Positions 45,120 to 57,329 of a stretch of DNA of 64,000 nt are shown here, piece by piece; within the stretch, counting starts at the first letter, position 1, and every line of letters starts with the position of its first letter. The position numbers and the translations under genes are program-made. A model generated the notes under the pieces. The model searched no databases, had not been told where the DNA came from, and worked only from the letters and a program-made list of their open reading frames with translations. The DNA is from Chionis minor. Lineage: Eukaryota; Chordata; Aves; Charadriiformes; Chionididae. The stretch spans positions 131,636 through 195,635 of the forward strand of contig VZSF01010487.1 of NCBI GenBank assembly GCA_013398295.1, written 5' to 3'.

Positions 45120-46490
45120 TCTTTTTCTGTTTTGCACAACTTTTTTAGTTCTGTTGTATCTTTTTGGAGATGGGTAACCAGACTTGCTTAGCTATAGACT
45201 AGTACACTAGCACAAAGGTGCTGTATTTATTTTCTAATAATGCCTAATTTCTGTTTCCATTTTTACTGCCCCAAGCATTAAGATGATGTCTTCAGAGAAT
45301 TCTCTGCAGAGTTTCCAAGCACTGTCTTCTGAGTGAGAATGACTAATTTAGTTGTTATTATCCGTATATAGTTACGGCTACCTTTCCCCAAATGTCTTTT
45401 TTGCTCTTATCAATGTTGAATTTTATCACACCTCATTTAGTGTCATAAGATCTTTTGTAGCTCTTTGCAGTCAGCCTTAGTTTTGACTGAAATCAGCAAT
45501 TTTTGTTGTCTCCCTATTGCCAACCTTTCTAGAATGTGTCTTTGTAAAGAAGAGAGCTGGTCTTACCTTTTCCTTCTGTTTATGTATGGGGCATTCCTTC
45601 TCGCTTTCTACATGTTATTAATTCACTATGAGGTGCTCACTCTCATCTCATGCAATTTAACTTAACAGGGTGGTCAGACACTGGAACAGGCTTCCAAGAG
45701 AGGCAGTTGATGCTCCATGCCTTTCAGTGTTTAATAGGACAATTTGGACAATGCCCTTAACAACATGCTTTAACTTGGTCAGCCCTGAATTGGTCAGGCA
45801 GTTGGATGAGATGATCGTTGTAGGTCCCGTCCAACTGCAATAGTCTAGCCTAGTCTAGTCAAGAAAGGGGTTTTGAAACTCTAAAGGCAGTAACATGGAA
45901 CAGAACATCTTCGTTCTTTGACTTTTATGAACTTCCCACCTCAAACCCAGGATGATTCTTCTCCCATCTCTCTTCTGTTCTAGGTCTCCTATTTCGAGCT
46001 CTATTCTATATAGCTTTTCCTAGACAGGTGGTGTGGAAATCAGGCTTTCTGGTCTGTAATTCCCAGGTGACTTTTAGACTCTTAAAAATTATCAGCCTTC
46101 TATTTGCCACCTCCCACTTTTCTATTTTATCTAGGTTATATGCCACACTTAATAGTTTATACAGGATTTCCTGAGAAACTCTGGGAAGAGCACTGCCTGA
46201 TCTTGGCAGTTCACTACTCTTCATTTGATTGATTTATTTCAAAAGTTCTCCAAGTGACGCTTCACTTAGAAAGACTTCCTCGTAAAGAAGAGTTTCACTC
46301 TGCGATTCTGCTAAAGCTTTTCAGGATTAATACTGCTGTGAACAATACTTGGTTTGTTTACCATGGCCTTTATGCTTCTGGACCATTGCTTCTAACCTTA
46401 GATGATCTATGAATCTACCAGTTTTCTGTTTGGTTTTTGACACATTTAATGGATAAACTTTATTAAGTTCTGGACAGTAGAGATACACTG
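45120..46490 (-). mobile_element. Ancient CR1/L3-type LINE remnant, - strand (interrupted)
   Basis: Highly decayed reverse-strand LINE recognised by landmarks known from amniote-wide CR1/L3-like elements. These include GAGATGGGTAACCAGACTTG, TTATCAATGTTGAATTTTAT (about 45407-45426), and AGATCTTTTGTAGCTCTTTGCAG followed by TCAGCCTTAG. The second part has AAATCAGGCTTTCTGGTCTG then TAATTCCCAGGTGACTTTTA (about 46037-46075), corresponding to the conserved reverse-transcriptase-region complement. A different CR1 fragment on the opposite strand (45666-45860) splits it. The reading frames are destroyed. Boundaries are approximate and the subfamily is uncertain. Confidence 0.65.
45666..45860 (+). mobile_element. 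Old CR1 fragment, + strand, inserted in ancient LINE
   Basis: The ORF2 tail reads VVRHWNRLPREAVDAPCLSV on the + strand. A 3' UTR follows with CAGTTGGATGAGATGATCG and TAGGTCCCGTCCAACTGCAA, ending in degenerate TAGTCTAG repeats where a CR1 3' terminus is expected. It lies within the oppositely oriented ancient LINE, whose homology resumes after it. It is more diverged than the 24800-type copies and belongs to a different subfamily. Confidence 0.85.
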
Positions 46491-49429
46491 GAATACTGAG
46501 ATATCAGACTGCCATTATACCTTGACATGATTACAGTGCAAGAAATGTGTCAGTTATTATATCTCCTTCACTTCACTGTCCTTCCTGCCTGTCCTCTTCT
46601 GAATGTGCTTCTTATACCAATACTTCAGTTCAAAACTGTTATTCTCTAAAGGTGTTTGGTGTCTTCAACTCTGTCTCCCCATCCCAGACAAGAATCATAA
46701 CTAAGGTTCTGCGCACAAAAAAAAGCACTAAAATAACATATACTACTAAGAGTAAAATACCTTATTTTCTCAGGAGGAGAAAACCATTTTGTCATTGGTT
46801 GATTTTTTAAAAAATATCTCCGAGTGAAATAATGGAATAATTCATACTACGCGAGGCAGGATGGTGCACGCCAAATTGTCATGAAGCTATTCTGCAGTCA
46901 TGTTCCTGCAGCTGAGATCCCAGTCTCATCCTTTTTCAGTCTGTTGATTCCAGGGGACTGCCACGCATAGTGGAAAGTTTCTCTCCATCTGGGAAAGTTA
47001 CCTTTTCAGCTAAAAAAAGCAAAAAATTACACCAGGACTCTAAATGCATAAAACACACTGAAATTGCACACATGTGGCTTTACTGGAGCTTGAACTATTA
47101 TCAGCTTCCAAACCAGAAAGTAGACTGCACTGTTTTGGGTGATGAGGTAACGGTGTTAAAGACATTTTTGAGTTTTTTCAGCATTAAGTCTATTATATAC
47201 CAACCAGCTAGTGCCATTGCACAAGCTGGAAATATCATGCAAAGATAATTGCTGGATGCTGTGACAGCTGCAATTCAGGAATCTTCTTATTGTGGAGGAA
47301 GTGTCTGCTGCTTTGTGATTCAGTCATTTCTATAATCAAGTATTAAATGAAAGATTTCCTGTTTGGCTCCTAACAGAGGTCTGTGTTGATGCCAGTTCAT
47401 TCTGATAACAAATTCATTTTTAATTTTTGTGTGCTTGGTTAAGGTTTTCCGGTTGTACAAAGTAGTGATGGTTTTCAAGAAGTATTTGAAATCTTAATAG
47501 CTTCTCTCTCAAAAAGGTGCTAAGCCAACTTCGGATTTAAGTAGGTATTTCTTAATTGCAAGCTATGTTTTGTAACATTTATTTTAAATAGGTGTACATG
47601 TGGACACAGATAGACAACTATCCATCTGCTCTGTGTGTCCATTTGGGAGGCTGCTTTGTACCAATTATTCCAGTGTAAGTGGAAAACTGTTTCCTAAACT
47701 GTAATTTACTACGACAGTGTTGTATGTGTAAATACACACTTTGGGTAACGGGCAGGTATTTTTTAAGTTATCCCAAATCCCTGTCTGGAGAAACAGAAGC
47801 ATCCAGCAGATCAAGCTTTCTTCACTGTACCCAAGATAAGATTTCATTAGGGAGTAAAGAACTGTTTTTACACATCTTCTGGCTGTGGATGCCAGGAAAC
47901 GTATGTTTGTAAAGTTACAGCTGTAAAGTAAACTCAAGCTGTAAAACAATCCCCACAGCAGTTTGCTGTTACATTGGAAAGAGCTGTGCTGCTTGTCCTA
48001 CTGACTACGGCTCTCTTTTCTATCAGCAAGGTGATTCTCCCAGCTGCCAAACAAGGGGACCAAACACTGAGCAATAGTTTGGTTGTCATCTCCTGGTGGT
48101 CTGTCCAAACGTTTCTCCTCGCTTCTTATCATGAGCCTGCTGTTGTTTTGGTTCTGTCTTAATATTTTTCTCCCTTTTTCTGTCCCAAAAAAACTGACTC
48201 CTTCACCCTCTAAAAGTCACACTGGAGAATCCAGTTTCCTGACATCTGCTAGACTTGTTTCTGTAAACTGTGCTCTGTATTTTGCCATCTGGATGTGCTG
48301 TTTGATGAGGAGCAAATCCAAAAGCAGCAGCTTGCCTGGTTATTTATATCCCATGTGTAAACCCTGTACTGAGAGAGTTCTGTTCAGATGCGGAGAGGCA
48401 CAGGAGTCGTTATCTTATTCTAGTGATGCCCACCATGTGGATGCTTTGGTTTTGGCTTTGAGGAAGGTCCTTTGAACTATTATGTAGCAGAACATTGCAA
48501 ATAGAGATTTCTGCCATTACAGATGACACTGCAGATCCATACTGCAGTACTGTCTGCTGAGTACCATCTTGTCGGGGTGAGGGAAACACACTGCAGATAT
48601 TTGACCCAGCTCTTTGCTAATTTGCTTTTAGCATAGTTGTCGTTCGTTGTACGTGCAGAAATTTGAGACGACAAGGTGCCTAAAGCAAGTTGACTCACTT
48701 ATAAAAAGCAACCATTCCTTGGGATGTACAGCTGCTGCTGAGCTGCTGACGTTCCTACATGTTTCCTTCTTTATAGTCATTTTAGATGGCGTCACTTCTC
48801 TTGCCTCATTGCAAAGGCTTGATGAGTAGAACCCATATTCTTACTGTTTCTTTGACGCTACGATTTCTGCATGTTGTAACGCAGAAGCCTGTAGGAGAAA
48901 CCATCATTTCATTCGCTAGTGATCCATGCGAAAACATGAATGGATCTCCTATCGTAAGGACTGTGTCAGCTGCCGCCTGCTGGCACTTGGGATATAGCTT
49001 CATTGCAGTAAGAACTGTGGTGGTAATAGCTACAATTAATTTTTCATCTAGCTATAGCTACTTAGGGTGCTGGTAGCAGTATGGACTTCAGCATGGGCTG
49101 TTCAAGCCTGCCAGGTTTTTTACTTGGATGAAAGCCTTCAAATAAGTCGGTACCACCCCCTCATTACTGTTGTTGATGCCTAAATTATATATATTGAGAG
49201 TGCCCAGGGTATGGCTTTCTGTGCTGCAATCATACTATAATTGCAGAGCAGGGGTACTCTTAAGATGTGCTATGGTACCTTGTTGCAAATTTTTTTAATT
49301 AAGCTACAGAGCCTCATTGTTCATTAAGTTGTGGAAAGCAATACCTGTTGGTGGCTCAGCTTTGCAGTTCTTGACCTAGTATTACCTAGGAATTCATGAA
49401 AATGCTGTGCTGCAGTTCAGAGGGGAGAA

Positions 49430-50300
49430 CAGGAGGAATGTATTTTCTTCACTTTTTCAATATTCTGGTCAGCTTTCTGAATTTCTCCCTAACCTGCTGT
49501 ACAATACTTCTCAAGTGTGACAAGAAAAGCAATTATGTAGAAAGGGGTTGAAAATGTGAGTTTTTCCAAAAGACTATCATAGTTCATTGATACAGTGGAG
49601 TTCTGCTTTGCTGTTTATTAGCTGGGCAGTTGAGAGTGGTAACATTTTTCTTAAGGGTGTCTACAGTTTCATTTTCTTTTTACTTCCATTTTCTTAGATT
49701 TTTTTCAAACACACACCTTTTGTTATGTTTGTCAAGATTTCTTGTTTTATCTCCTGGTTTTGTGTATTCATCTTCTTCCAGGCTTGCTCTGCTGGGCCTG
49801 TGAAATCCATTATGTTGGGTTTCTTTGGATCTAGTTTGAAATTTAGTTCTTTCCCTGGGAAGGTAGCTTCTTTGATTGATTTTTTTTTTTTTCTGTCCTT
49901 CTATATGAAAAAATTACAGACCATCTGCGCTTGAATTAGATTTCTGATTTCTTTAGTTTATTTCCTTCTGTTAATTATGGTAAAGTTGTTCACATTTTAT
50001 TTCTCTGACTTTCCCTGTGTTTGCTGAATTCTTGGTTGTACGCTGCATTTCTAAGTTGTGTTACTACTGTATTGTGATCTTCTTTGCATTATGTGGTTTG
50101 CAGTATTTTATTAGCTCCTGCAATTCTGTATTTACAGATTTGACTTCGCATCCATTTTGCTCTTGGGTCTGTCCTCTGGCATTTTACATGTAGTAATCAT
50201 CAGTACAAATCTAGCGTTTTCTTAAGGCTAATTTCAGCTTCTTCCACAGTTTTATTTTCTTTCACCATCAATAAGGAAGAGAGAATTTAATTGTTATCTG
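49430..50300 (-). mobile_element. Possible very old LINE-like remnant (T-rich on + strand)
   Basis: Strand composition is strongly biased to T on the + strand and A on the - strand. Phrases such as AATTTAGTTCTTTCCCTGGG, AAGGTAGCTTCTTTGATTGA and TTCAGCTTCTTCCACAG have the feel of decayed reverse-oriented LINE sequence, as in the block at 45120-46490. No unambiguous landmark was identified, so this is a weak call. Confidence 0.2.
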
Positions 50301-51928
50301 TAGTTACCAGGCGTGGCATCTCTTAAACTCTTCTGGTTAGTAACTAAGGGATTTGAGGTCTGATCCTGCGTTCCCAAAGGAACATGTCTGTTTTTACTGT
50401 GTGATTTCAGACTTGCCTGTCACTAACGAAGATTTACCATGCTCCGAGTCCAGTGCTTCTAACTGGAGATGAACTGGTGTCCTGAGTTGATCTGAATTTG
50501 ACTAGCAGCAAGATGCCCTGATGTTGTCTTCTCTGTGTTTTAAGTAGTCATAATCTAAAATAAATCCAGGCGTACTTACAAGACTGGAAAGAAAATAAAA
50601 TTAATAGAGTTTGGGTTTTATTTTGTCCTCTTTTTCTTATTATTTTGAATTCATTACAGATTAACAAATTCTAAATCTAGAAGGATCATTTCGTTGCCTA
50701 GTGTATTGGCCACTGGCTGCAGAACAGCTGCTGTTAGCTTTGCTACTGATGTAGGAGGCAATGAGCCAAGGTGTTTCAGCTTGTCTGTACCTCACTTTTC
50801 CTCCTTCGTAATGATACTGATTTGTTTCTAGAGCGTTTTGAGTTACTCCTCCAGTGGGACACCAATGCTGGATATTGTTCTTATTTTATTAGTTTGTCTC
50901 GTAGCACATGCCACAGAAGTTTTCCAAATGATTCATGTACTGAAAAGGATTTATTTGGCCAACTACTGTAGTGGCACCTGATTTGGAGAGGTATTTGCAG
51001 TATTTTTTAAAAAATCAAGCTTAACTTTTAATACCCATAACATGTTTTCCCTGCTAATGTTCGCTTATTTTGAAATGTCATAGAACAAGAGTGCTAGGCT
51101 ATTGTCAGAACAAGAAATGTCATGTGTGAACATCACAGACAAAAAGGGGATCCTAATCCTTCCTAGGTAGTAATCTGAGTCAGATTTTGTGGATGGTACT
51201 GTTACAGGAAAACCCAGGCTGAGACTAGAGACCCAAAACTTCTGTAAGGAACTTTAAATCTCAAAGATTCAAGAAACCTGTTGGAATGCTTTTTCTTCCC
51301 TCGGGCTTCAAGAGACTTACGAGTGTTTGAATCCAAGGAAAATTCATATTTAGCAATTAGCAAAGGAAAACAGTTAGTTCAACCAAGCTATGTTTTGGCA
51401 TTGGTCAAACACCAAGCTCACAGCGGCAATGCTGGGTGTCATGCCGTGGCTATTGAAACAATCCCAAAATTAATGGAGCTCTGTGTAATCTACATTTTCC
51501 TCAGCTCTGTCTGGGACTTTCATCTACAGCAGTATTTCTTTTCTGGAAACTACCCTCTTCAGTCAATTTTGATTTCAGGGGGTGGGTTCAGCCCTAATTT
51601 TATGCATCTTTATCTCAGCTACTCACCCTTAGCTTCCTTTATGGTCAGTAAAGACTTAACCAGCACTTCCAAGGTGCAGTTCAGACTGGTTTAGATGCTT
51701 ACATTAGGCTGGGGTCAATGGTGCCCAAGAATTGCTCTTAAAAGATAAGGAGGCCAGCTCGGAGGCAGAAGCCCACACTGTAAAAATTTGTATCAGATGA
51801 ATCCTGCTCCATTTGATTATCAAGAAAGACTACATAGTTGGAAGAATTTCAAGATGATGTAATATGTTTTGATACATAATCCATCACATCTGAAAACCTC
51901 TCCTTCCTTACAAGTCTAAAGGAAATGT

Positions 51929-52070
51929 TGACGGTTGTTTATCTTAGCACTGTGCAAAGCAATTGGTTTGCTTGTTTTTAATTATGCAGCTCTGAATTAT
52001 TAGCAAAGCAAATTTCTGCCTATTGAATCCAAATATAATTGGTACACCAGAAAGCTCCTGCTCTCAGCTC
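51929..52070. promoter_or_regulatory. Possible conserved non-coding element
   Basis: AT-rich, nearly CpG-free block with GTTTATCTTAGCACTGTGC, AATTATGCAGCTCTGAATTA and TAGCAAAGCAAATTTCTGCC. It has no repeat signature and contains homeodomain/POU-like cores. It resembles deeply conserved intronic enhancers; the conservation itself was not tested. Confidence 0.22.
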
Positions 52071-55000
52071 CATTCCTGTAATGACCTTTGCTTCCTAAAA
52101 TCATGGTGAAAATTATAGTGGTCTTTGAAAGGAAGAATTCATGCAAACCAATGCCCAGTGCTTTTTAAGATAAAGGCCAAGGACACCCTCAGAAAAAAAC
52201 AAGGTTAATATTCAACCGGCTAGCACAGACTGGGGTTTAGTTTCGATTGTCAGATGAGAAGAAAGGGCAGGACTTGCTTATTTAGTCTGCCCCTTGGTTT
52301 AAGCAGAAACATGACAAGTTATGCCAAGGTGAACTGTTTATTCTCATAGAGATGCAGGTTGGAAGAGCTCATCTGAGATGTTTTATCTTGGAGGGGAGGC
52401 TGGGAAGGACAGAAATATTGCACGTCCTGACTACGTAAATGCCTCTTTGGCTGGTTAATGGAGCAGCAGAAGCGCTTGGCACAGAAGCAGCGGCGAGCTT
52501 CACCTTCTCAGCTGGAGGAGCAGCCCACAACCACTGCCGTCATGGAGCGCAATGGCTTATTAAAGGAATAAAGACAAAACTGTACTTGATTTCCAGAACA
52601 GAGGGGCAGGAAATCCTCCTGACCCTGTCAAGACTTTACTGATCTTAATGGGTCTGCCACAGAGAAAATCTCCACTTGAAAAGCAGAGGGGTGCTGCTCC
52701 TGAGGGACGAGTTCAGCAGCACCAGCTCAAACATTAATAAAAACACTTCCCACTGTTTCTTCATCAGAGCTTAAAAGAAACAGTGTGCTGCAGAGCACAC
52801 TGGCAGAATCTGTACACTTATACCATAAAATACACATGCAGTCATTTCTATATGCTAGTAACTGAGAGTTGCTTGGAGAATGGATGAATTTGTTAAGATA
52901 ACCAGTTTCTGGCATAAGTAGACCCCATAAAGAGGGCTTAATGCTTATTTCTAATCTCCTGGAAGATTGTACAAATGAAAAAACTGAGGTTTATCACCAA
53001 GGAAAATCACCAATGAAGTAATACATCTTTTGTTAAATATTAATTTTATTTAATTTTTCCCCATCACAGAATTTACAATGTTCTCAAGAATCAAGGATTA
53101 ATTCAGAGGTTTTTATTTATCCTCTGCTGTGAATGGATCCCTTCTCAGTGGAGAGTGAATGAATTTATTTTGTATCAGCTTTTTGCTTGAAAAGAAAATC
53201 CTTCGTAAAAGAACTGGCAATCTTTGCCAGAGAAATCCAGACCGAGTGAAACGTTTCATTGTTTGGGCTGTTAGATCCTAATGAGTTCTGCATGTAAGCA
53301 CTTGTGATTTTTGCTACCTGATCCAGCAGCAGCATGGCAGTTTATGCACTTTAATGTACAAGACTTGTTTGGGAGGAAGATTTGTATTAAAGGAAGGCAG
53401 CGTGTTCCATAGTTTTAGTATAACATCTGTTATTATCATCCAGTGCTGCTCTTAGCCCAGCATGCCCTTCCTCTAAATATCTTATTAATTAAACTGGCTT
53501 AGTAGGAAAATAATTAATACTTTAAGTCCTGTACCTACTTACAAAGGATTGAGGAAAAAAAATGTTTTAGTCTGAGCTTCAAACTGGAGGGTTGTGGGTT
53601 TTTTTCATTCTTCAGCAGAAGCAGATTACAACTAAAAAGGAGTATCCGAAAAGCCTGTGTATATACAGTATATACAGTCTTCCAAAAATACATATTCTGT
53701 CTTTGATACTCTGCTAGACTGCAAAAACAGTCCATGACTTTGAGAAGTCTTGGTCAATACTTGTCTTCCCCAGCAATGGTTTTGAGAGGGGCCCTCCTGC
53801 ACTTAAAAATGTCACGCTAGCCCCGTCTATCACTTGATCCCCAACAAGTCTTATCTCCAATCCACAAAATTACTGTGTTTCTTTAATAATGTGATGGGAC
53901 TTCCTAGTCATGAAGTTGGTAGTAATGCTTCTGCTTGCGTAGCCAGCCATTGATTAGGCAGGAGGCTGGGATGGTGAACCCAGGTGAATGCCAGTGAATT
54001 TTTATGTAAAATGTGTGTCTCTTACTTCGCCATTTAAGGTAAATTACAGAAAGAGCAGTATTTGTGTGTGTCTCTGTTTTCTGAGAAGTGCTGCTGTCTA
54101 TATGCAGAAACTGCTGCTTTGCTGCAGTTTCACCCTTCATTTCCCACTGAAGAACAGGTTTGGACCGCCTGGGTGCTCTTCGCTGCTCACACTAACAAGA
54201 GAATTGTACTTTCTCAGACCTATTTGAAAACGTGTTGGGTGCCACAGAGTTGCTCTTTAAAGTTAGTCAGGGGTTTTTAACAATGTCTTTGTTGGGAGAA
54301 AGCTCAGGAGTTAGCTGTAGCTTGTTTTGGCTTTTTTGGAGGGGGTGGAGGCAGCTATTGAGGAGGAAGTGGGGAAACCTTTAAACACCGCACCAGAACA
54401 GGGTCCCTCCAGTGCACGGAAAAGGCAGGTTGGGGAGCAGTCTGCAACGTGACTCCTGAGTCTGATTGTTGGGTATTTCTTTTCAAAAGCCTATTAGAAA
54501 CTTAGAAATCGAAGTTTCATTGAAAGTCAGTGAGGTGCCTGAAGAGCTTCATCAAATGGGGCTAAGGCGCTCTGGAAAATGCTGTGGCTGTTATGTTAAC
54601 ATCCTCAAAAATAAAACTGTCGCTGACTAATGGGTATGGGGTCTTGTGCCTCAGCAAAGGGACCTGCCATTAATTTTGATCGATGCAGAAGTTCAGAGGC
54701 TGTGTGTAGGGGAGACCAGGCTTTTTATTAGCTACTGACTGTACCTACTGACCTTCTTTGTCCTGAAGACTACATGGTCAAAACTGTTTTTAAAAATGGG
54801 GAAACCTAAATTTATCTTTGGGAAAAGGGTGAAGCAGAGCTGGCCCTGTTCTCACCAAGCTGTACGTATCCAACAGCAAGTAAGTTGCAATGAGAGCAGT
54901 GTGTCGGTATAAGCACAGCTAATTCACCATGTGTACCGTGCCCCCGGGGAACAGCCAACACGCAGAAGCACCAGAAGAGGTTACACCCTTGTGTTTTCAG

Positions 55001-56007
55001 GGATGGAGAGAAGGTTTCGGAGACTCTTTTTGGTTTAAATCCGCCTTGGGCAGGCAGGAGATGCTAAGTCCCAGTTCATTTGTGTGTGCGTGCATCTGTG
55101 CAGGGTCTGATAGGGGAGCATATGGCAGAAGCGATTCGCCCTTGACTGTGCCTCTTTTTTGGCAGGCAGAAGCTTGTTTCTCGCAGAGCGCATGCAGTCG
55201 CAGCCACTCCTGCACATCGCTTCTTGCGCCCCTTGCTTGTTGGCTTTCAGCTCTTTGCCTGAATGTGTGTCCTTTGTGGTGTTTTGGTTAATTGGACATT
55301 GTTTTAATTACTGCTGAACTAAATAAACATGAAATTTCTATCTGTCGTTTTGCCGCCCCAGTGACCACCGTCTCCAAGCAGGCGATACAAGACTCGAGCT
55401 GTTCAAACCTGGTGTAAATTGCAGTGGGTCTCATGGAGTTCCCCTCATTTACACCTTTTTTGGGGGAAAACACCCCTCCAGGGAGGAAAAGGCTCCACTA
55501 AACAGCTCTTTTTGTGCACTTTCCCAAACCCTTTGCTCTGCTCTCACTGGACTTACTGGGAAACAGGCCTTGGCTTCAGGGCAGCAGAGGTGCCAGTCCT
55601 CTTTCGTGGCCTGGGAACAGTCCATGAACACGTCTGTCATTGGTGTGGTGCTTCGCGTTACCTCCTTTCTTACCTTCCCCCTCCAGTTTCTGCACTAATT
55701 GCCTTTTTCTCCCTTTGCTGTCTCTAGTTCTCCACAGCAATGCTTCAGTCGCGACAAAATTAAGGCATGGGAATGCAGGCATGTCCTCAGATCATTCAGT
55801 CTGTAGCCATTTCTGTCAATAACGGCCGTGCTACTGCAGCAGACAGATTCTCTGGACTGCCAGTAGCCTTTATTTTAAGATGCTAATTTGCCACTGACTT
55901 GAAGAGGAGAAAAAGCATTTTTTAAAAGCCTTAAAAGGCATAGAGCCTTTTAAAACAATAATTTCACTTCTTTTCTATTCATATTGACCCTTCTCCTTTG
56001 CTTACAG

Positions 56008-56088
56008 CTTTGGAAAGAAAAATATCAATGAGGCAAAGCAGAGAGGAGCTTATAAAACGAGGAGTGCTGAAGGAAATTTTTGATAAAG
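56008..56088 (+). CDS. PHACTR1: PHACTR1 coding exon: N-terminal RPEL actin-binding motif (81 bp)
   Basis: The exon has 26 full codons plus split codons (phase 1 to phase 1). It reads [20 protein letters not shown] then KEIFDK. The RPEL signature is R-Q-S-R-E-E-L, with the usual Pro replaced by Gln, as I recall for this first repeat in PHACTR1. Its Arg is at 56031 and the Glu-Leu pair at 56046-56051. In the family this helix binds monomeric actin in competition with importin. The exon thus carries part of the switch controlling nuclear entry. The acceptor is TTACAG at 56002-56007, and the donor is the near-perfect AAG|GTAAGT at 56088/56089. The first CT joins the G of 5089 to give Ala; the terminal G joins AT of the next exon to give Asp. 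From memory, the only change from human is Phe for Tyr in KEIFDK. Confidence 0.96.
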
Positions 56089-56895
56089 GTAAGTGTTCTT
56101 TTCACAATACTAAATTGACATCCCATATAGTTTTATGGCTAGATATTACATTATTATGACATTAAGAACTGGAAATACAGTCCTGAATTGCAGGATCATG
56201 CAGAATAAGGTCTCCAAACATCTCTTCTGCTTTCACTGAGGGCTGGCCCTCCCCGTTGGATACATGTGATAGTTATCGAGCAAATGAAACTGAAAGCTCA
56301 TCAGAAGTATAAAACTGTAGAAATATGAATCATGGCAGCGTGCAGGAGTCACTTGCTGCAAAACAGCGAGGCATCCAGACTGCGGGGAGATGAGTGGGTC
56401 TGTGCCTGCATGTGTTATCATTGTCTGGTTGAGTCACTCTGGGATTTTCTGTTATGGAAAAGGGAATCATTTAAAGGTTTTGGATACTAGCAAGCACAGA
56501 ACAGTGCACATTCCCTTGAAACAGCCCAGAAGACATAATAATAATTCCTTGTTCAGTATAATTGATTTGTTGAGTTGCTAATGTTTTTTTTATGCAAAAT
56601 GCCATTGTTGTACAAACACCATTGTTTTACACTGGTAATGCAACAGATATTTGACATCTATTACGTATATGTCAGTCTTTAACCACAGCTTTTAATTGTT
56701 TTGCTGCTTCCCTTGTCAATAACTAAGGCAATGAATTCAGCAAATTATATAAAGACATGCCAAAGTTGCCTCTTGTTTTCAATAGAACTTATGCATGTGC
56801 TTTAAAGCCTCATGAATTCAAAGTTTAAAATTCTTTAACAATACCAGTACAAAACCTGTTAGAAGTCAATAGAATTATAAACTTTCACAGATAAT

Positions 56896-57146
56896 GAAAG
56901 AGGGTAGATTTAGATCAGGTATTAGGAAGAAGTTCTTTACTGTGAGGGTGGTGAAGCACTGGAACAGGTTGCCCAGGGAAGCTGTGGGTGCTCCATCCCT
57001 GGAAGTGTTCAAGGCCAGGCTGGATGGGGCTTTGAGCAACCTGCTCTAGTCAGAGGTGTCCCTGGCCATGTCAGGGGGGTTGGAACTTGATGATCTTTAA
57101 GGTCCCTTCGAGCCTAAACCATTCTATGGTTCTATGATTCTATGAT
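56896..57146 (+). mobile_element. CR1 LINE, 3' fragment, + strand
   Basis: About 250 bases including an uninterrupted ORF2 tail (KKFFTVRVVKHWNRLPREAV, then SLEVFKARLDGALSNLL and TAG). The 3' UTR follows, with GGTTGGAACTTGATGATCTT and TAAGGTCCCTTCGAGCC. The 3' terminus is repeated ATTCTATG units (about 57119-57146). The ATTCTATG end and 3' UTR differ from the ATTCTGTG copies in the large intron, so it is another subfamily. It lies about 800 bases downstream of the RPEL exon in sense orientation. Confidence 0.94.
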
Positions 57147-57329
57147 ATTTGAAGTAGGGTCTACCTCATAAAGTGTGGAGCATTTAAATCTGCTACCTTC
57201 TTTTTTAATCTAGCTTATTGGGAATTTAAAAACTTGCTAACCTGAACTGTTTATTTTTTTAAGTGAAAAAAAAACAAAACAAAACATTGCAAAACCAAAG
57301 AAATATGCTGCTTGTCATTAAAGTGTGTC

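Larger units (their letters stand above)
46491..56007. other. Intron stretch, no recognised gene; T-rich block and AT-rich block inside
   Basis: No exon or RNA gene recognised until the acceptor of the RPEL exon. 49430-50300 is T-rich on the + strand and may be a very old reverse-oriented LINE, unproven. 51929-52070 is a possible conserved element. Open frames of up to 137 codons (51281-51694) and 130 codons (48083-48475) have no recognisable domains. Confidence 0.5.

Noticed and set aside
48083..48475. 130-codon + strand frame that could be a nested gene
   Set aside because: No known motif, and no splice or promoter support.
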